Shown in pieces: positions 1 to 7,081 of a stretch of DNA of 9,789 nucleotides. How positions within the stretch are numbered: the stretch's first letter is position 1; each line of letters begins with the position of its first letter. The position numbers and the translations under genes are program-made. The notes under the pieces were generated by a model. It was not told the DNA's origin, ran no database searches, and was given only the letters and a program-made list of their open reading frames with translations. The stretch is from an uncultured Collinsella sp. (GTDB lineage Bacteria; Actinomycetota; Coriobacteriia; Coriobacteriales; Coriobacteriaceae). Where the stretch lies: the NCBI GenBank assembly GCA_900546775.1, contig UREM01000050.1, positions 1 to 9,789 on the forward strand, given 5' to 3'.

Positions 1-43
1 TGCGTCCCCGTTCTCGGGCGTTATTCGTTCCCTGCGGCAGAAT

Positions 44-1900
44 TTACGCCGCTTCGTCGAACTGCGAGTTGTACAGGTCGGCGTAGAAGCCGCCCTGGGC
101 GAGCAACTCGTCGTGTGTGCCCTTCTCGACGATGTCGCCGTCGCGAATCACCAAGATTACGTCGGCGTTGCGGATCGTGGACAGGCGATGCGCGATGACA
201 AAGCTCGTGCGGCCCTGCATCAGCGCATCCATGGCGCGTTGGATGAGCTCCTCGGTTCGGGTGTCCACGTTAGAGGTCGCCTCGTCCAGAATCAGCGCCG
301 GGCGGTCGGCCAAAATGGCGCGGGCGATGGTCACGAGTTGGCGCTGGCCCTGTGAGAGGTTGGTGCCCTCCTCATTGATCATAAAGTCGTAGCCGCCGGC
401 GAGCGTATGGATAAAGTGGTCGCAGCGTGCGGCGCGTGCGGCGGCCTCGACCTCGGCGTCGGTCGCATCGGGGCGTCCGTAGCGGATGTTCTCGCGGATG
501 GTGCCGTTAAACAGCCAGGTGTCCTGCAGCACCATGGCAAACTCGCCGCGCAGCGCCGCGCGGTCCCAGTCGCGCACGTCGACGCCTTCGACGCGCAGCG
601 AACCGCCGTCCACGTCGTAAAAGCGCTGCAGCAGCTTAATGAGCGTGGTCTTGCCGGCGCCGGTGGGGCCGACGATGGCAATGGTTTGGCCGGGCTGCGC
701 CTCGCAGCTAAAGTCGTGGATGATGGTCTTGTCGGGCGTGTAGCCAAACTTGACGTGGTCGAACTCAACGTGGCCGGGGCGCTTCTCGGGAATCTGGGCG
801 TCGGCCTTCTGCTCCTCCTCGGGCGCGGCGAGGAACTCAAAGACGCGCTCGGTGGCAGCGGCCATCGACTGCATCGTGTTGCTCACGTTGCCCAGCTGCT
901 GCACCGGCTGCGTAAAGTTGCGCACGTACTGGATAAAGCTCTGGATGTCGCCGGGCGTGGCGTTGCCGGTCAGCGCGAGCTGCGCACCCACCACGACGAC
1001 GCCCACGTAGCCCATGTTGCCCACCAGACTCATAAGCGGCATCATCAGGCCCGACAGGAACTGCGAGCGCCAGCCGCTAATAAAGAGGCGGTCGTTTTGA
1101 CGGTCGAACTCCTCGATTGAGGCCTCGGCGCGGTCGAACACCTGAATGACATTCTGGCCGGCAAAGTCCTCCTCGATAATGCCGTTGACGGCGCCCAGGA
1201 CTTGCTGTTGCTCGCGGAAGTACGGCTGCGAGAAGTGAATCATCACGGTCAGGATAATCGCGGCTGCCGGCAGCGTGAGCACGGTGACGCCGGTGAGCGG
1301 CAGACTGATCGACAGCATCATGACGAGCACGCCGATAATCTGCGTGACAGACGTGATGAGCTGCGTCACGCTCTGGTTGAGCGACTGGCCGAGCGTATCG
1401 ACGTCGTTGGTGATGCGACTGAGCACGTCGCCCTTGCTGTGGCCGTTGAAGTAACTCATCGGAACGACGGCGATCTTGGCGGCGATCTCCTTGCGCATGC
1501 GATAACAAATCTTTTGCGTGACGCCGGTCATGAGCCAGCCTTGGATCAGGCTGCAGGCAGAGCTCGCCAGATACAGACAGAGCAAAAAGCCGAGCGTCTT
1601 GGCGATCCAGGCAAAGTCGACATCGCCGGTGCCGTTGACCTTGGCAACCAAGCCCTCGAACAGCTTAGTCGTAACCTGGCCGAGCACCTTGGGCCCCACA
1701 ATGTTAAAGATGACCGAGCACACGGCAAAGGCGACGGCGGCAAACACGGCAATCTTGTGCTGGCCGATATAGCCGAGCAGCTGCCTCATGGTGCCCTTAA
1801 AGTCCTTGGCCTTTTCGCCACGGCGCATGCCACCCATGCGGCCCATGGGACCACGCTGGCGGGTGGGCTTGGGAATCTGAGTCTTGGTCTCGTCTGCCAT
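44..1900 (-). CDS. ABC exporter half-transporter, consensus-ATPase subunit of a heterodimer
   Basis: A 618-residue type IV (MDR-like) half-transporter at the cytoplasmic membrane, probably exporting a drug, lipid or peptide; the substrate cannot be read from sequence. A basic, Gly/Met-rich N-terminal tail of about 35 residues precedes a six-helix membrane domain (about 45-345) and an ATPase domain (about 375-610). Visible motifs are Walker A GPTGAGKTT (411-419), Q-loop Gln459, signature LSQGQ (515-519, in place of LSGGQ), Walker B ending LILDE with catalytic Glu540, and H-loop His571 in IAHRLSTI. An intact Glu and His together with an altered signature is what is known for the TM288/BmrD-type partner in heterodimeric exporters. 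The ATG shares one base with the upstream gene's stop (TAATG), with an AAGGAGG ribosome site (1910-1916) inside that gene, so translation is probably coupled. Codon use matches its neighbours. It is the last gene of the marR-ABC-ABC operon. Confidence 0.93.
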   Translation of the reverse strand: MADETKTQIPKPTRQRGPMGRMGGMRRGEKAKDFKGTMRQLLGYIGQHKIAVFAAVAFAVCSVIFNIVGPKVLGQVTTKLFEGLVAKVNGTGDVDFAWIAKTLGFLLCLYLASSACSLIQGWLMTGVTQKICYRMRKEIAAKIAVVPMSYFNGHSKGDVLSRITNDVDTLGQSLNQSVTQLITSVTQIIGVLVMMLSISLPLTGVTVLTLPAAAIILTVMIHFSQPYFREQQQVLGAVNGIIEEDFAGQNVIQVFDRAEASIEEFDRQNDRLFISGWRSQFLSGLMMPLMSLVGNMGYVGVVVVGAQLALTGNATPGDIQSFIQYVRNFTQPVQQLGNVSNTMQSMAAATERVFEFLAAPEEEQKADAQIPEKRPGHVEFDHVKFGYTPDKTIIHDFSCEAQPGQTIAIVGPTGAGKTTLIKLLQRFYDVDGGSLRVEGVDVRDWDRAALRGEFAMVLQDTWLFNGTIRENIRYGRPDATDAEVEAAARAARCDHFIHTLAGGYDFMINEEGTNLSQGQRQLVTIARAILADRPALILDEATSNVDTRTEELIQRAMDALMQGRTSFVIAHRLSTIRNADVILVIRDGDIVEKGTHDELLAQGGFYADLYNSQFDEAA

Positions 1901-4269
1901 TAGCGCTCGCCTCCTTCCATGACGGCTGCAATTTCTTCTTGGGTAAGCCCCAGCTCCTCGGCGGAAAGCTGCGACTGTGCAATCTCCAGGTACGCCGGGC
2001 AGCCGTGCAGCAGCTCCTCGTGCGTGCCGGTGCCCACTACGTGACCGTCGTCGAGCACGATGATCTGGTCGGCGTGCATGATGGTCGCGATGCGCTGGGC
2101 CACGACCACGAGTGCGGCGTCGGTGACGTTTTTGGCCAGCTCCTCGCGCAGGCGCGCGTCGGTCTTGTAGTCGAGGGCGCTAAACGAGTCATCGAACACC
2201 ACGACCTCGGGCTTTTTGGCCAACGCGCGGGCAATGGCCAGGCGTTGGCGCTGACCACCCGAAATATTGGAGCCGCCCTGGCTGATGGGGGAGTCGTAGC
2301 CGCCCTCGCGCTCGGCGATAAAGTCCTCGGCCTGGGCGATGCGTGCCGCCTGGCGCATATCATCATCGCTCACCATGTCGCCGGCAAACTTGAGGTTGCT
2401 CTCGACGGTGCCCGAGAACAGGCGACCCTGCTGCGGGATGTAACCAATGCGGTGGCGCAGCTCGGAAAGGGTCATGTCGCGCACGTCGATGCCGTCGAGC
2501 GAAATGCTGCCGCCCGTGACGTCGTACAGGCGCGGAATCAGCTGCACGAGCGTGGACTTGCCCGAACCCGTTGAGCCAATGATGCCGAGCATCTGGCCGG
2601 CATGTGTGGTGAAGTTCACGCCGCTGATGACATCGGCGCGGGCATCGGGGTACTGGAAGCTCACGTCGCGGAAGGTGAGCTCACCGCGCGGCGCGCTGGC
2701 TGCGGGCAGTTTGGGCGAGGCAGGGTCGTTGATGCTCGTGGGGCAGGTGATGACCTCTTCCACGCGCTCTGCTGCGACCTCGGCGCGGGGCAGGATAACC
2801 GAAACCATGGTGAGGATCATAAACGCCATGACGATCTGCATGGTGTAGGAGATGAACGCCATCATGTTGCCGACCTGCATCACGCCGTCGGACACGCCCT
2901 GCGCGCCAAACCAGACGATAAGCACGGTGATGCAGTTCATGACGAGCATCATGAGCGGCATCATAAAGCTCATGGCGCGGTTGGTGTAGAGCTGCGTGGT
3001 CATCAGGTCGAGGGACGCCTGGTCAAAGCGCTCGAGCTCATGCTCCTCGCGGTTAAACGAGCGGATGGGCATAAGGCCGTCGAGCAGCTCGCGGGCGGTA
3101 AGGTTCACGCGGTCCACAAAGCTCTGCATCTTTTTGAACTTGGGCATGGTGAGGCCCATAAGCACGCCGACGACGGCCGAGACCGCGATGATGGCCACGG
3201 CGATGGTCCACTCCAGGCCGGTGTGGTTGGCCAGGACGCGCATGACGGCGACGATGCCCATGACGGGCGCCATGAGGCACATGCGGATAAACAGGGTTGC
3301 GGCCATCTGAATCTGCTGAATGTCGTTGGTGCAGCGAGTGATGAGCGAGGCCTGGCTAAACTTGCCCACCTCGGCCGGCGAGAAGTGCATGACCTTGTTG
3401 AAGGTCTCGCGGCGCAGGTCGCGTGCGATGGAACAGGCGGTGCGCGAGGCCACGGCGCCGGTTAGGATGGTGGCGACGAGCGACACCAGGCACAGACCAA
3501 ACATCGTGGTCGCCATGCGGCCCAGGTAGGCGTTCTGCACGTCGGCGGGGTCGATGCCCTGCGCCTTGTACTCATCCTGCACATAGCTCACGGCGCGTTG
3601 GGTCACGATGGAGCCCGACATGGAACCCATTTTGTCAGCCATCTCGTTGGCGCCCTCGATGAGCTTGCTTTGGTCTACCAGACCGCCCTCGATGCCCAGA
3701 CGCAGACTCTTCATGGTGATCTTGCCGCCGTCGGCATCAATCTGCTTTTGCATGTTTTGCGCCGCTGCGGCCTTCTGCTGCATCTCGGCGAGCTGCTCGG
3801 GCGTCATTGTCGCCATCTGCTCGGGGGTGGGCATGGCCTGGGCGCCGCCGCCATTGCTTGCCTCGGTGGATGCGCCGGTCATGTCGCCCATGGAGCTGGC
3901 GTCGATGCCCTGGTTGAGAGAAAGGACGACGGTCTCGGGCAGGCTCATAATGTCGGCAATCTTGCCGCCATCGGCACGCTCTTCCTCGGTGCCCTTGTAC
4001 GTTCGAATGCCGTTTTTGTCTGCCCTGCCAAACGCAGCTTCTACTGTCTTGGCGTCTTTGGCGCTCATAAAGAGTTCGAGGTCGTCGAGCGATTCGGCAC
4101 GAATGGTGTCGGGCACGGGCGAGGCGATGCCGCCTTGCTGCACGCCCACGTCGACGATGTCGCTCATATAGGTAGGCAGTGCCAGATCGGCGTTACAGCT
4201 GATTACGATAAGTACGATAGCTGCGAACAGTGATGGGACATGCTTTTTAAAGAGCTTGAGAATCCTCAC
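1900..4269 (-). CDS. ABC exporter half-transporter, degenerate-site subunit with large extracytoplasmic insertion
   Basis: A 789-residue half-transporter, clearly longer than the usual 570-620. TM1 (about 11-32) is followed by a hydrophilic insertion of about 205 residues (45-250), then TM2 to TM6 (about 253-495) and an ATPase domain (about 528-765). The insertion is probably outside the cell and contains a Met/Gln/Ala-rich stretch with a repeated TPEQMA/TPEQLA unit (148-162). Walker A is GSTGSGKST (565-573) and the signature ISGGQ (669-673) is consensus. Walker B ends VVVFDD, with Asp694 where the catalytic Glu belongs, and the H-loop reads VAQRIATI with Gln725 instead of His. These two changes mark the TM287/BmrC-type subunit of asymmetric heterodimers, so it almost certainly pairs with the downstream gene. 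The start is GTG, overlapping the marR stop by four bases (GTGA), with AGGAG nine bases upstream. Substrate unknown. Confidence 0.93.
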   Translation of the reverse strand: MRILKLFKKHVPSLFAAIVLIVISCNADLALPTYMSDIVDVGVQQGGIASPVPDTIRAESLDDLELFMSAKDAKTVEAAFGRADKNGIRTYKGTEEERADGGKIADIMSLPETVVLSLNQGIDASSMGDMTGASTEASNGGGAQAMPTPEQMATMTPEQLAEMQQKAAAAQNMQKQIDADGGKITMKSLRLGIEGGLVDQSKLIEGANEMADKMGSMSGSIVTQRAVSYVQDEYKAQGIDPADVQNAYLGRMATTMFGLCLVSLVATILTGAVASRTACSIARDLRRETFNKVMHFSPAEVGKFSQASLITRCTNDIQQIQMAATLFIRMCLMAPVMGIVAVMRVLANHTGLEWTIAVAIIAVSAVVGVLMGLTMPKFKKMQSFVDRVNLTARELLDGLMPIRSFNREEHELERFDQASLDLMTTQLYTNRAMSFMMPLMMLVMNCITVLIVWFGAQGVSDGVMQVGNMMAFISYTMQIVMAFMILTMVSVILPRAEVAAERVEEVITCPTSINDPASPKLPAASAPRGELTFRDVSFQYPDARADVISGVNFTTHAGQMLGIIGSTGSGKSTLVQLIPRLYDVTGGSISLDGIDVRDMTLSELRHRIGYIPQQGRLFSGTVESNLKFAGDMVSDDDMRQAARIAQAEDFIAEREGGYDSPISQGGSNISGGQRQRLAIARALAKKPEVVVFDDSFSALDYKTDARLREELAKNVTDAALVVVAQRIATIMHADQIIVLDDGHVVGTGTHEELLHGCPAYLEIAQSQLSAEELGLTQEEIAAVMEGGER

Positions 4270-4715
4270 TTGGCATTTCTCCTTTCTTGATTGCAGTCGA
4301 TAATTTCGTTGAGACGCCTTAGAAGGCGCACCATCTCTTGGGTATCTGTTTCGCCGAGCTGCTCGAGGAAGGCCGCGGTGCGCTCCTCGAATTCCCGACG
4401 TTTGATTTCGAGATTCTGGAATCCCTTGTCGGTCATCGTGACGTGTACACGACGACGGTCGGTCTTTGAGTGCTCGCGCTCGACCCAGCCCTTAGCTTCG
4501 AGAGTGCGTAAGATATTGGCGATGCGGGCACTCGAGACCCAGGCGCGATTTGCGAGTTCGCTCGGCGTGAGCGAACCGCCAGCGAGCATGAGGGCGCGCA
4601 TGACAGCCATCTCGCCGCCGAGAGCTTTGTCCGCAGAGCGTGAAATGCGATGATGCATGCTGCCAAACTCAGTTAAGAGCTGACGTCCAAGCTCATGGAA
4701 ATCGGTATCTTCCAC
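4266..4715 (-). CDS. MarR-family transcriptional regulator, likely repressor of the ABC exporter operon
   Basis: A 149-residue protein with the length and layout of the MarR family: helical dimerisation segments at both ends and a central winged helix-turn-helix. The HTH lies at about 50-79 (LTPSELANRAWVSSARIANI onwards), and the wing carries SKTDRRRVHVTMTDKG (83-98), the family's typical DRR wing. MarR proteins bind DNA as dimers and usually release it when a small ligand binds. I chose the GTG start because AGGGG (4722-4726 on this strand) sits six bases upstream; the next in-frame Met would cut the first dimerisation helix. Its stop overlaps the exporter start by four bases, so it is co-transcribed with both ABC genes. 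A large inverted repeat covers its start region and is the probable operator. Repression of its own operon is inferred from position; the ligand is unknown. Confidence 0.9.
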   Translation of the reverse strand: MEDTDFHELGRQLLTEFGSMHHRISRSADKALGGEMAVMRALMLAGGSLTPSELANRAWVSSARIANILRTLEAKGWVEREHSKTDRRRVHVTMTDKGFQNLEIKRREFEERTAAFLEQLGETDTQEMVRLLRRLNEIIDCNQERRNAK

Positions 4716-4761
4716 CGAAAACCCCTAACACTAGAAACTATTTTCGGTGAAAGATGATACC
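4704..4761. promoter_or_regulatory. Imperfect inverted repeat over the marR start, candidate MarR operator
   Basis: The arms at 4708-4721 (TCTTCCACCGAAAA) and 4741-4754 (TTTTCGGTGAAAGA) are reverse complements with one mismatch in 14, separated by 19 bases. GGTATC (4704-4709) and GATACC (4756-4761) continue the symmetry with a 3-base offset. The right arm is itself a small palindrome, TTTC-GGT-GAAA, and the left arm a degraded one, so this may be two MarR dimer sites facing each other. The left arm overlaps the GTG start codon. A weak minus-strand -10 (TATCAT, complement of 4754-4759) lies within the repeat, which would suit autorepression. The repeat is seen directly; the operator role is inference. 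Confidence 0.6.
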
Positions 4762-4791
4762 CGCATATTCGGGCCTCATGCAGTGGGCAAT

Positions 4792-4810
4792 ATAAAGAGC
4801 GCATAAAGAG
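4792..4810 (+). repeat. Short direct repeat ATAAAGAG, 11-base period
   Basis: ATAAAGAG occurs at 4792-4799 and again at 4803-4810, an 11-base period close to one helical turn, in the AT-richer part of the divergent intergenic region. It could be a pair of half-sites for a regulator, but two 8-base copies in AT-rich DNA may also be chance. Confidence 0.35.
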
Positions 4811-4865
4811 TTAAAAAATTCAATTGCTGAAGCGTTTCAAAGAACTATTATGCCCGCGGTTAGGC

Positions 4866-4874
4866 GGGGGGGGG
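4866..4874 (+). repeat. Homopolymeric G9 tract upstream of the SDR gene
   Basis: Nine consecutive G residues lie directly before a TTGTCA hexamer and about 95 bases before the SDR start codon. Tracts of this length are prone to slipped-strand length change and could alter promoter activity. Phase variation is a possibility only; a single sequence cannot show length variation. Confidence 0.5.
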
Positions 4875-4908
4875 TTGTCACCACCATGACGACTGGGACT
4901 CATATAAT
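4874..4908 (+). promoter_or_regulatory. Candidate promoter and operator of the SDR gene
   Basis: A perfect TATAAT is at 4903-4908, about 60 bases before the start codon. The closest -35-like hexamer, TTGTCA (4875-4880), is 22 bases away, longer than the usual 16-18, so the promoter may rely on the -10 alone or on an activator. GTTGTCA (4874-4880) and TGACGAC (4887-4893) form an inverted repeat with 6 of 7 bases matching around a 6-base spacer, a plausible regulator site between G9 and the -10. The rest of 4716-4969 shows no gene; it also holds a CCCG/CGGG inverted repeat at 4760-4773. Confidence 0.45.
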
Positions 4909-4969
4909 CGCCACGTGCGATGCTCCAACTTCCCGCAAGGAGACACCTTATATAAAGGGGGATGGAGTC

Positions 4970-5719
4970 ATGGCATTTGACTTCACGGGCAAGACCGCGA
5001 TTGTCACGGGTGGCACTCAGGGCATTGGCCTCGAGATCGCCAAGGGCATCGTCGCGGGCGGCGGACACGTCGCGCTCATCGCAAGGAACGCTGCTAAGGG
5101 CGAGGCCGCAGTGGCCGAGCTTGGCGAGGGCAACAAGTTCTATCAGCTCGATGTTGCCGATGCGCCCAAGGCGCGTGAGACCGTCGAGCAGATTTTTACG
5201 GACCTGCCGCAAACCAACATCCTGATCAACTGCGCTGGCGTCATCAGCACCAAGAAGTTCGACGAGATCGATGACACCGAGTGGCGTCGTACCATCGACA
5301 TCAACCTCAACGGTACCTTCACTATGATGAATGCTGTGTACCCGCACTTTAAGGCGGCCCATGCCGGCACTATCGTCAACGTGAGTTCCGTTGCGGGCAA
5401 GATCGGTGGCGGCCTGCTCGGCACCGCGGCTTACGCGAGCTCCAAGGCCGGTGTTAACGGTCTAACCAAGGCAGTCGCCAAGGAAGGCGGCAAGTTTGGC
5501 GTCCGCTGCAACGCCGTGTGCCCGTCGCTCACCCTTACCGATATGACCTCGATTCTCTCTGACGAGAACTCTCAGCGCATCATCAACGGTATTCCTCTGG
5601 GCCGTGCCGCCCAGGCAAGCGAGCCCGCGCAGATGGTGCTCTTCTTTGCCTCCGACCTTGCCAGCTTCGTGAACGGCGAGATCGGTGACTGCGACGGTGG
5701 CATCGTCCTGGACGGGTAA
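4970..5719 (+). CDS. Short-chain dehydrogenase/reductase (SDR family), probably acting on a sugar acid
   Basis: A 249-residue classical SDR with a Rossmann fold throughout. The nucleotide-binding motif TGGTQGIG is at 13-20, the NCAG motif at 87-90, and the catalytic residues are probably Asn112, Ser139 or Ser140, Tyr155 and Lys159 (YASSK). Arg39 after the second strand suggests, but does not prove, NADP(H) preference. The usual PG of the post-active-site loop reads CPSLTLTDMT (184-193). Overall it resembles FabG, gluconate 5-dehydrogenase and KduD-type enzymes, which sequence alone does not separate well. The KdgT-type permease next door favours a keto-sugar acid substrate over fatty-acid synthesis. 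The ATG at 4970 was chosen because the SDR domain begins right after it and AAGGGGG (4955-4961) sits 8 bases upstream; in-frame extension to 4850 would run through the promoter. Divergent from marR. Confidence 0.9.
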   Translation: MAFDFTGKTAIVTGGTQGIGLEIAKGIVAGGGHVALIARNAAKGEAAVAELGEGNKFYQLDVADAPKARETVEQIFTDLPQTNILINCAGVISTKKFDEIDDTEWRRTIDINLNGTFTMMNAVYPHFKAAHAGTIVNVSSVAGKIGGGLLGTAAYASSKAGVNGLTKAVAKEGGKFGVRCNAVCPSLTLTDMTSILSDENSQRIINGIPLGRAAQASEPAQMVLFFASDLASFVNGEIGDCDGGIVLDG

Positions 5720-5738
5720 TACCCCGCGACGATAATTC

Positions 5739-5778
5739 GGCGACGGCTCCTGCGACTCGGGACCGTCGCCTTCTTTCT
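5739..5778 (+). terminator. Intrinsic terminator-like hairpin between SDR and kdgT genes
   Basis: GGCGACGG (5739-5746) pairs perfectly with CCGTCGCC (5763-5770), with a further TCC/GGA pairing inside, followed by TTCTTTCT (5771-5778). The T-rich tail is interrupted, so termination may be partial. It would lower kdgT expression relative to the SDR gene if both share a promoter. Confidence 0.65.
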
Positions 5779-5797
5779 GACAAAGGCGCGTGCGGCC

Positions 5798-5810
5798 GCG
5801 TGTCACACGC
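5798..5810. promoter_or_regulatory. Small perfect inverted repeat before kdgT
   Basis: GCGTG and CACGC flank a TCA centre, 17 bases before the kdgT start and just upstream of its ribosome site. It may be a regulator site or a minor hairpin. I see no convincing -10/-35 pair for kdgT between the terminator and the gene. Confidence 0.3.
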
Positions 5811-5827
5811 ATCAAAAGGAGATATAA

Positions 5828-6841
5828 ATGAGTGAATCGACTGCGGTGGAGGCGCCGGCGGCAAAGGAGCCGTTCTTTAAGATGTCCTCCATCCCGGGTG
5901 CCAATATTTTGGTGCCGCTTTTGTTGGGCTGCCTGCTCAACACGCTGTTCCCCGATCTGTTCAAAACGCTCGGCAGCTTTACGCTCGGCATGACCCAGCA
6001 GGGCGCAGGCCCGCTTGTTGGCGCTTTTTTGCTCATCGTCGGTACGACGATTTCGTTTAAGAGCGCTCCTGCCGCCGCTGCCCGCGGCGCCATCATCATC
6101 GCCGTCAAGCAGATCGTGGTCGTTGCCGTGTCGCTGCTCATCCTTTATGTGTTCAACGACAACCTGTTTGGTATCTCGGCCATGGTGATGCTGGCCGCTT
6201 GCACGGGTGCCAACAACGCTATGTACGCTGGACTGATGGGCACCATGGGCAACGAGGCCGAGCGTGGCGCCGTCGCCATCACCACGCTGGTTGTCGGCCC
6301 TCCGGTCACGATGATCGTGCTCGGCGCTGCCGGTCAGGCTCCGATCGGCTGGTCGCTCGTGGGCGCCATCCTGCCGATCGTCGTCGGCATTATCCTGGGT
6401 AACCTCTTCCCCAGCTTTAAGAAGATGATGGCACCGGCACTTTCCGCCATCATCGTGCTCGTCTTCTTTGCCATGGGCTCGACCATGACCTTTGGCCAGC
6501 TTATCAACGGTGGTCTTCCCGGCATCCTGCTCGGCGTGATCTGCTCGGTGGTCTTTGCAATTCCCGTCATCGCGGTCGATAAGCTCACGGGCGGTACGGG
6601 TGTCGCAGGTGCGGCCATTTCGAGCTGCGCCGGAGCCAATGTGGCCACGCCTGCTGCCATGGCAAGCGTCAACGAGGCCATGTACGGCGGCGCGGTGCTC
6701 GCGACGGCGACGGCGCAGGTCGCAGCATGTGCTATCGTGACGGCCATTTTGACCCCGCTGGTCACCAGCTGGTGCTACAAGCATTTTGAGGGTCAGGGCC
6801 ACAGCAAGGCAACGACCGACAAGGCCGCCGCAGCCGCCTAA
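5828..6841 (+). CDS. kdgT: 2-keto-3-deoxygluconate permease family (KdgT) transporter
   Basis: A 337-residue integral membrane protein, close to the roughly 327 residues of E. coli KdgT. Members import 2-keto-3-deoxygluconate, a product of pectin and uronic acid breakdown, by proton symport. After a hydrophilic N-terminal tail (1-22) come about ten hydrophobic segments, at roughly 27-45, 62-76, 86-108, 114-138, 146-166, 175-195, 204-220, 228-250, 257-276 and 286-312. Family-like stretches include PGANILVPLLLG (23-34), GSFTLGMTQQGAGPLVGAF (49-67) and CAGANVATPAAMA (267-279). The C-terminus ends in a short Lys/Ala-rich tail. The start is set by AGGAG (5817-5821) six bases before ATG. It lies 108 bases after the SDR gene, beyond a terminator-like hairpin. 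The family call is firm; the exact substrate is less so, since no KDG kinase or aldolase lies in the window. Confidence 0.88.
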   Translation: MSESTAVEAPAAKEPFFKMSSIPGANILVPLLLGCLLNTLFPDLFKTLGSFTLGMTQQGAGPLVGAFLLIVGTTISFKSAPAAAARGAIIIAVKQIVVVAVSLLILYVFNDNLFGISAMVMLAACTGANNAMYAGLMGTMGNEAERGAVAITTLVVGPPVTMIVLGAAGQAPIGWSLVGAILPIVVGIILGNLFPSFKKMMAPALSAIIVLVFFAMGSTMTFGQLINGGLPGILLGVICSVVFAIPVIAVDKLTGGTGVAGAAISSCAGANVATPAAMASVNEAMYGGAVLATATAQVAACAIVTAILTPLVTSWCYKHFEGQGHSKATTDKAAAAA

Positions 6842-6880
6842 TGCCAAGTGGCAATCAAAGCTAAATAACTAGCCATGCCA

Positions 6881-6924
6881 CAGGGCGGCCCCGGGGGAAA
6901 TCCCGTGGCCGCCCTGCAGTTTCT
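6881..6924 (+). terminator. Strong hairpin after kdgT, probable terminator
   Basis: CAGGGCGGCC (6881-6890) and GGCCGCCCTG (6907-6916) are perfect reverse complements of 10 bp. An inner CGGG/CCCG (6892-6895 with 6902-6905) extends the stem after one mismatch, around GGAAAT. Downstream is only a weak T-rich stretch (TTTCT, 6920-6924). It lies 40 bases after the kdgT stop and separates it from the pfl genes. Confidence 0.7.
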
Positions 6925-7054
6925 GTGGGGTCTCTGGGGCACTTTACCCTGCTAAAACTGGCATAACAGCTAGAGTGAACGTCGTACAAAGGCAAGGAAA
7001 AATACCAAACAAATCGGTGAACGGTAGTTGTTCGCGCTCGCATTTCCTGCGGAT

Positions 7055-7081
7055 TTGTTAAAAACGCCATAATGGTATAAA
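7055..7081 (+). promoter_or_regulatory. Candidate pfl promoter
   Basis: TTGTTA (7055-7060) and TATAAA (7076-7081) are spaced 15 bases apart, slightly short, in the most AT-rich part of the gap. Transcription would begin near 7088, giving a leader of about 220 bases. I see no convincing FNR (TTGAT-N4-ATCAA) or Rex (TTGTGA-N6-TCACAA) site around it. A loose inverted repeat, GTGAAC with GTTCGC, lies upstream at about 7018-7036. Confidence 0.45.

Noticed and set aside
3..20. A CCCG-TTCT-CGGG hairpin as terminator of the exporter operon
   Set aside because: The stem is only four pairs, plus two past a bulge, and the minus strand has no T-tract after it inside the window.
5462..6847. A 461-codon open frame antisense to the SDR and kdgT genes
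   Set aside because: It spans two clear genes and their terminator, and its Arg/His/Asp-rich product is typical of a shadow frame in high-GC DNA.
6861..7070. A 69-codon minus-strand open frame in the kdgT-pflB gap
   Set aside because: It covers the kdgT terminator, lacks a supported ribosome site and resembles no protein I recognise.
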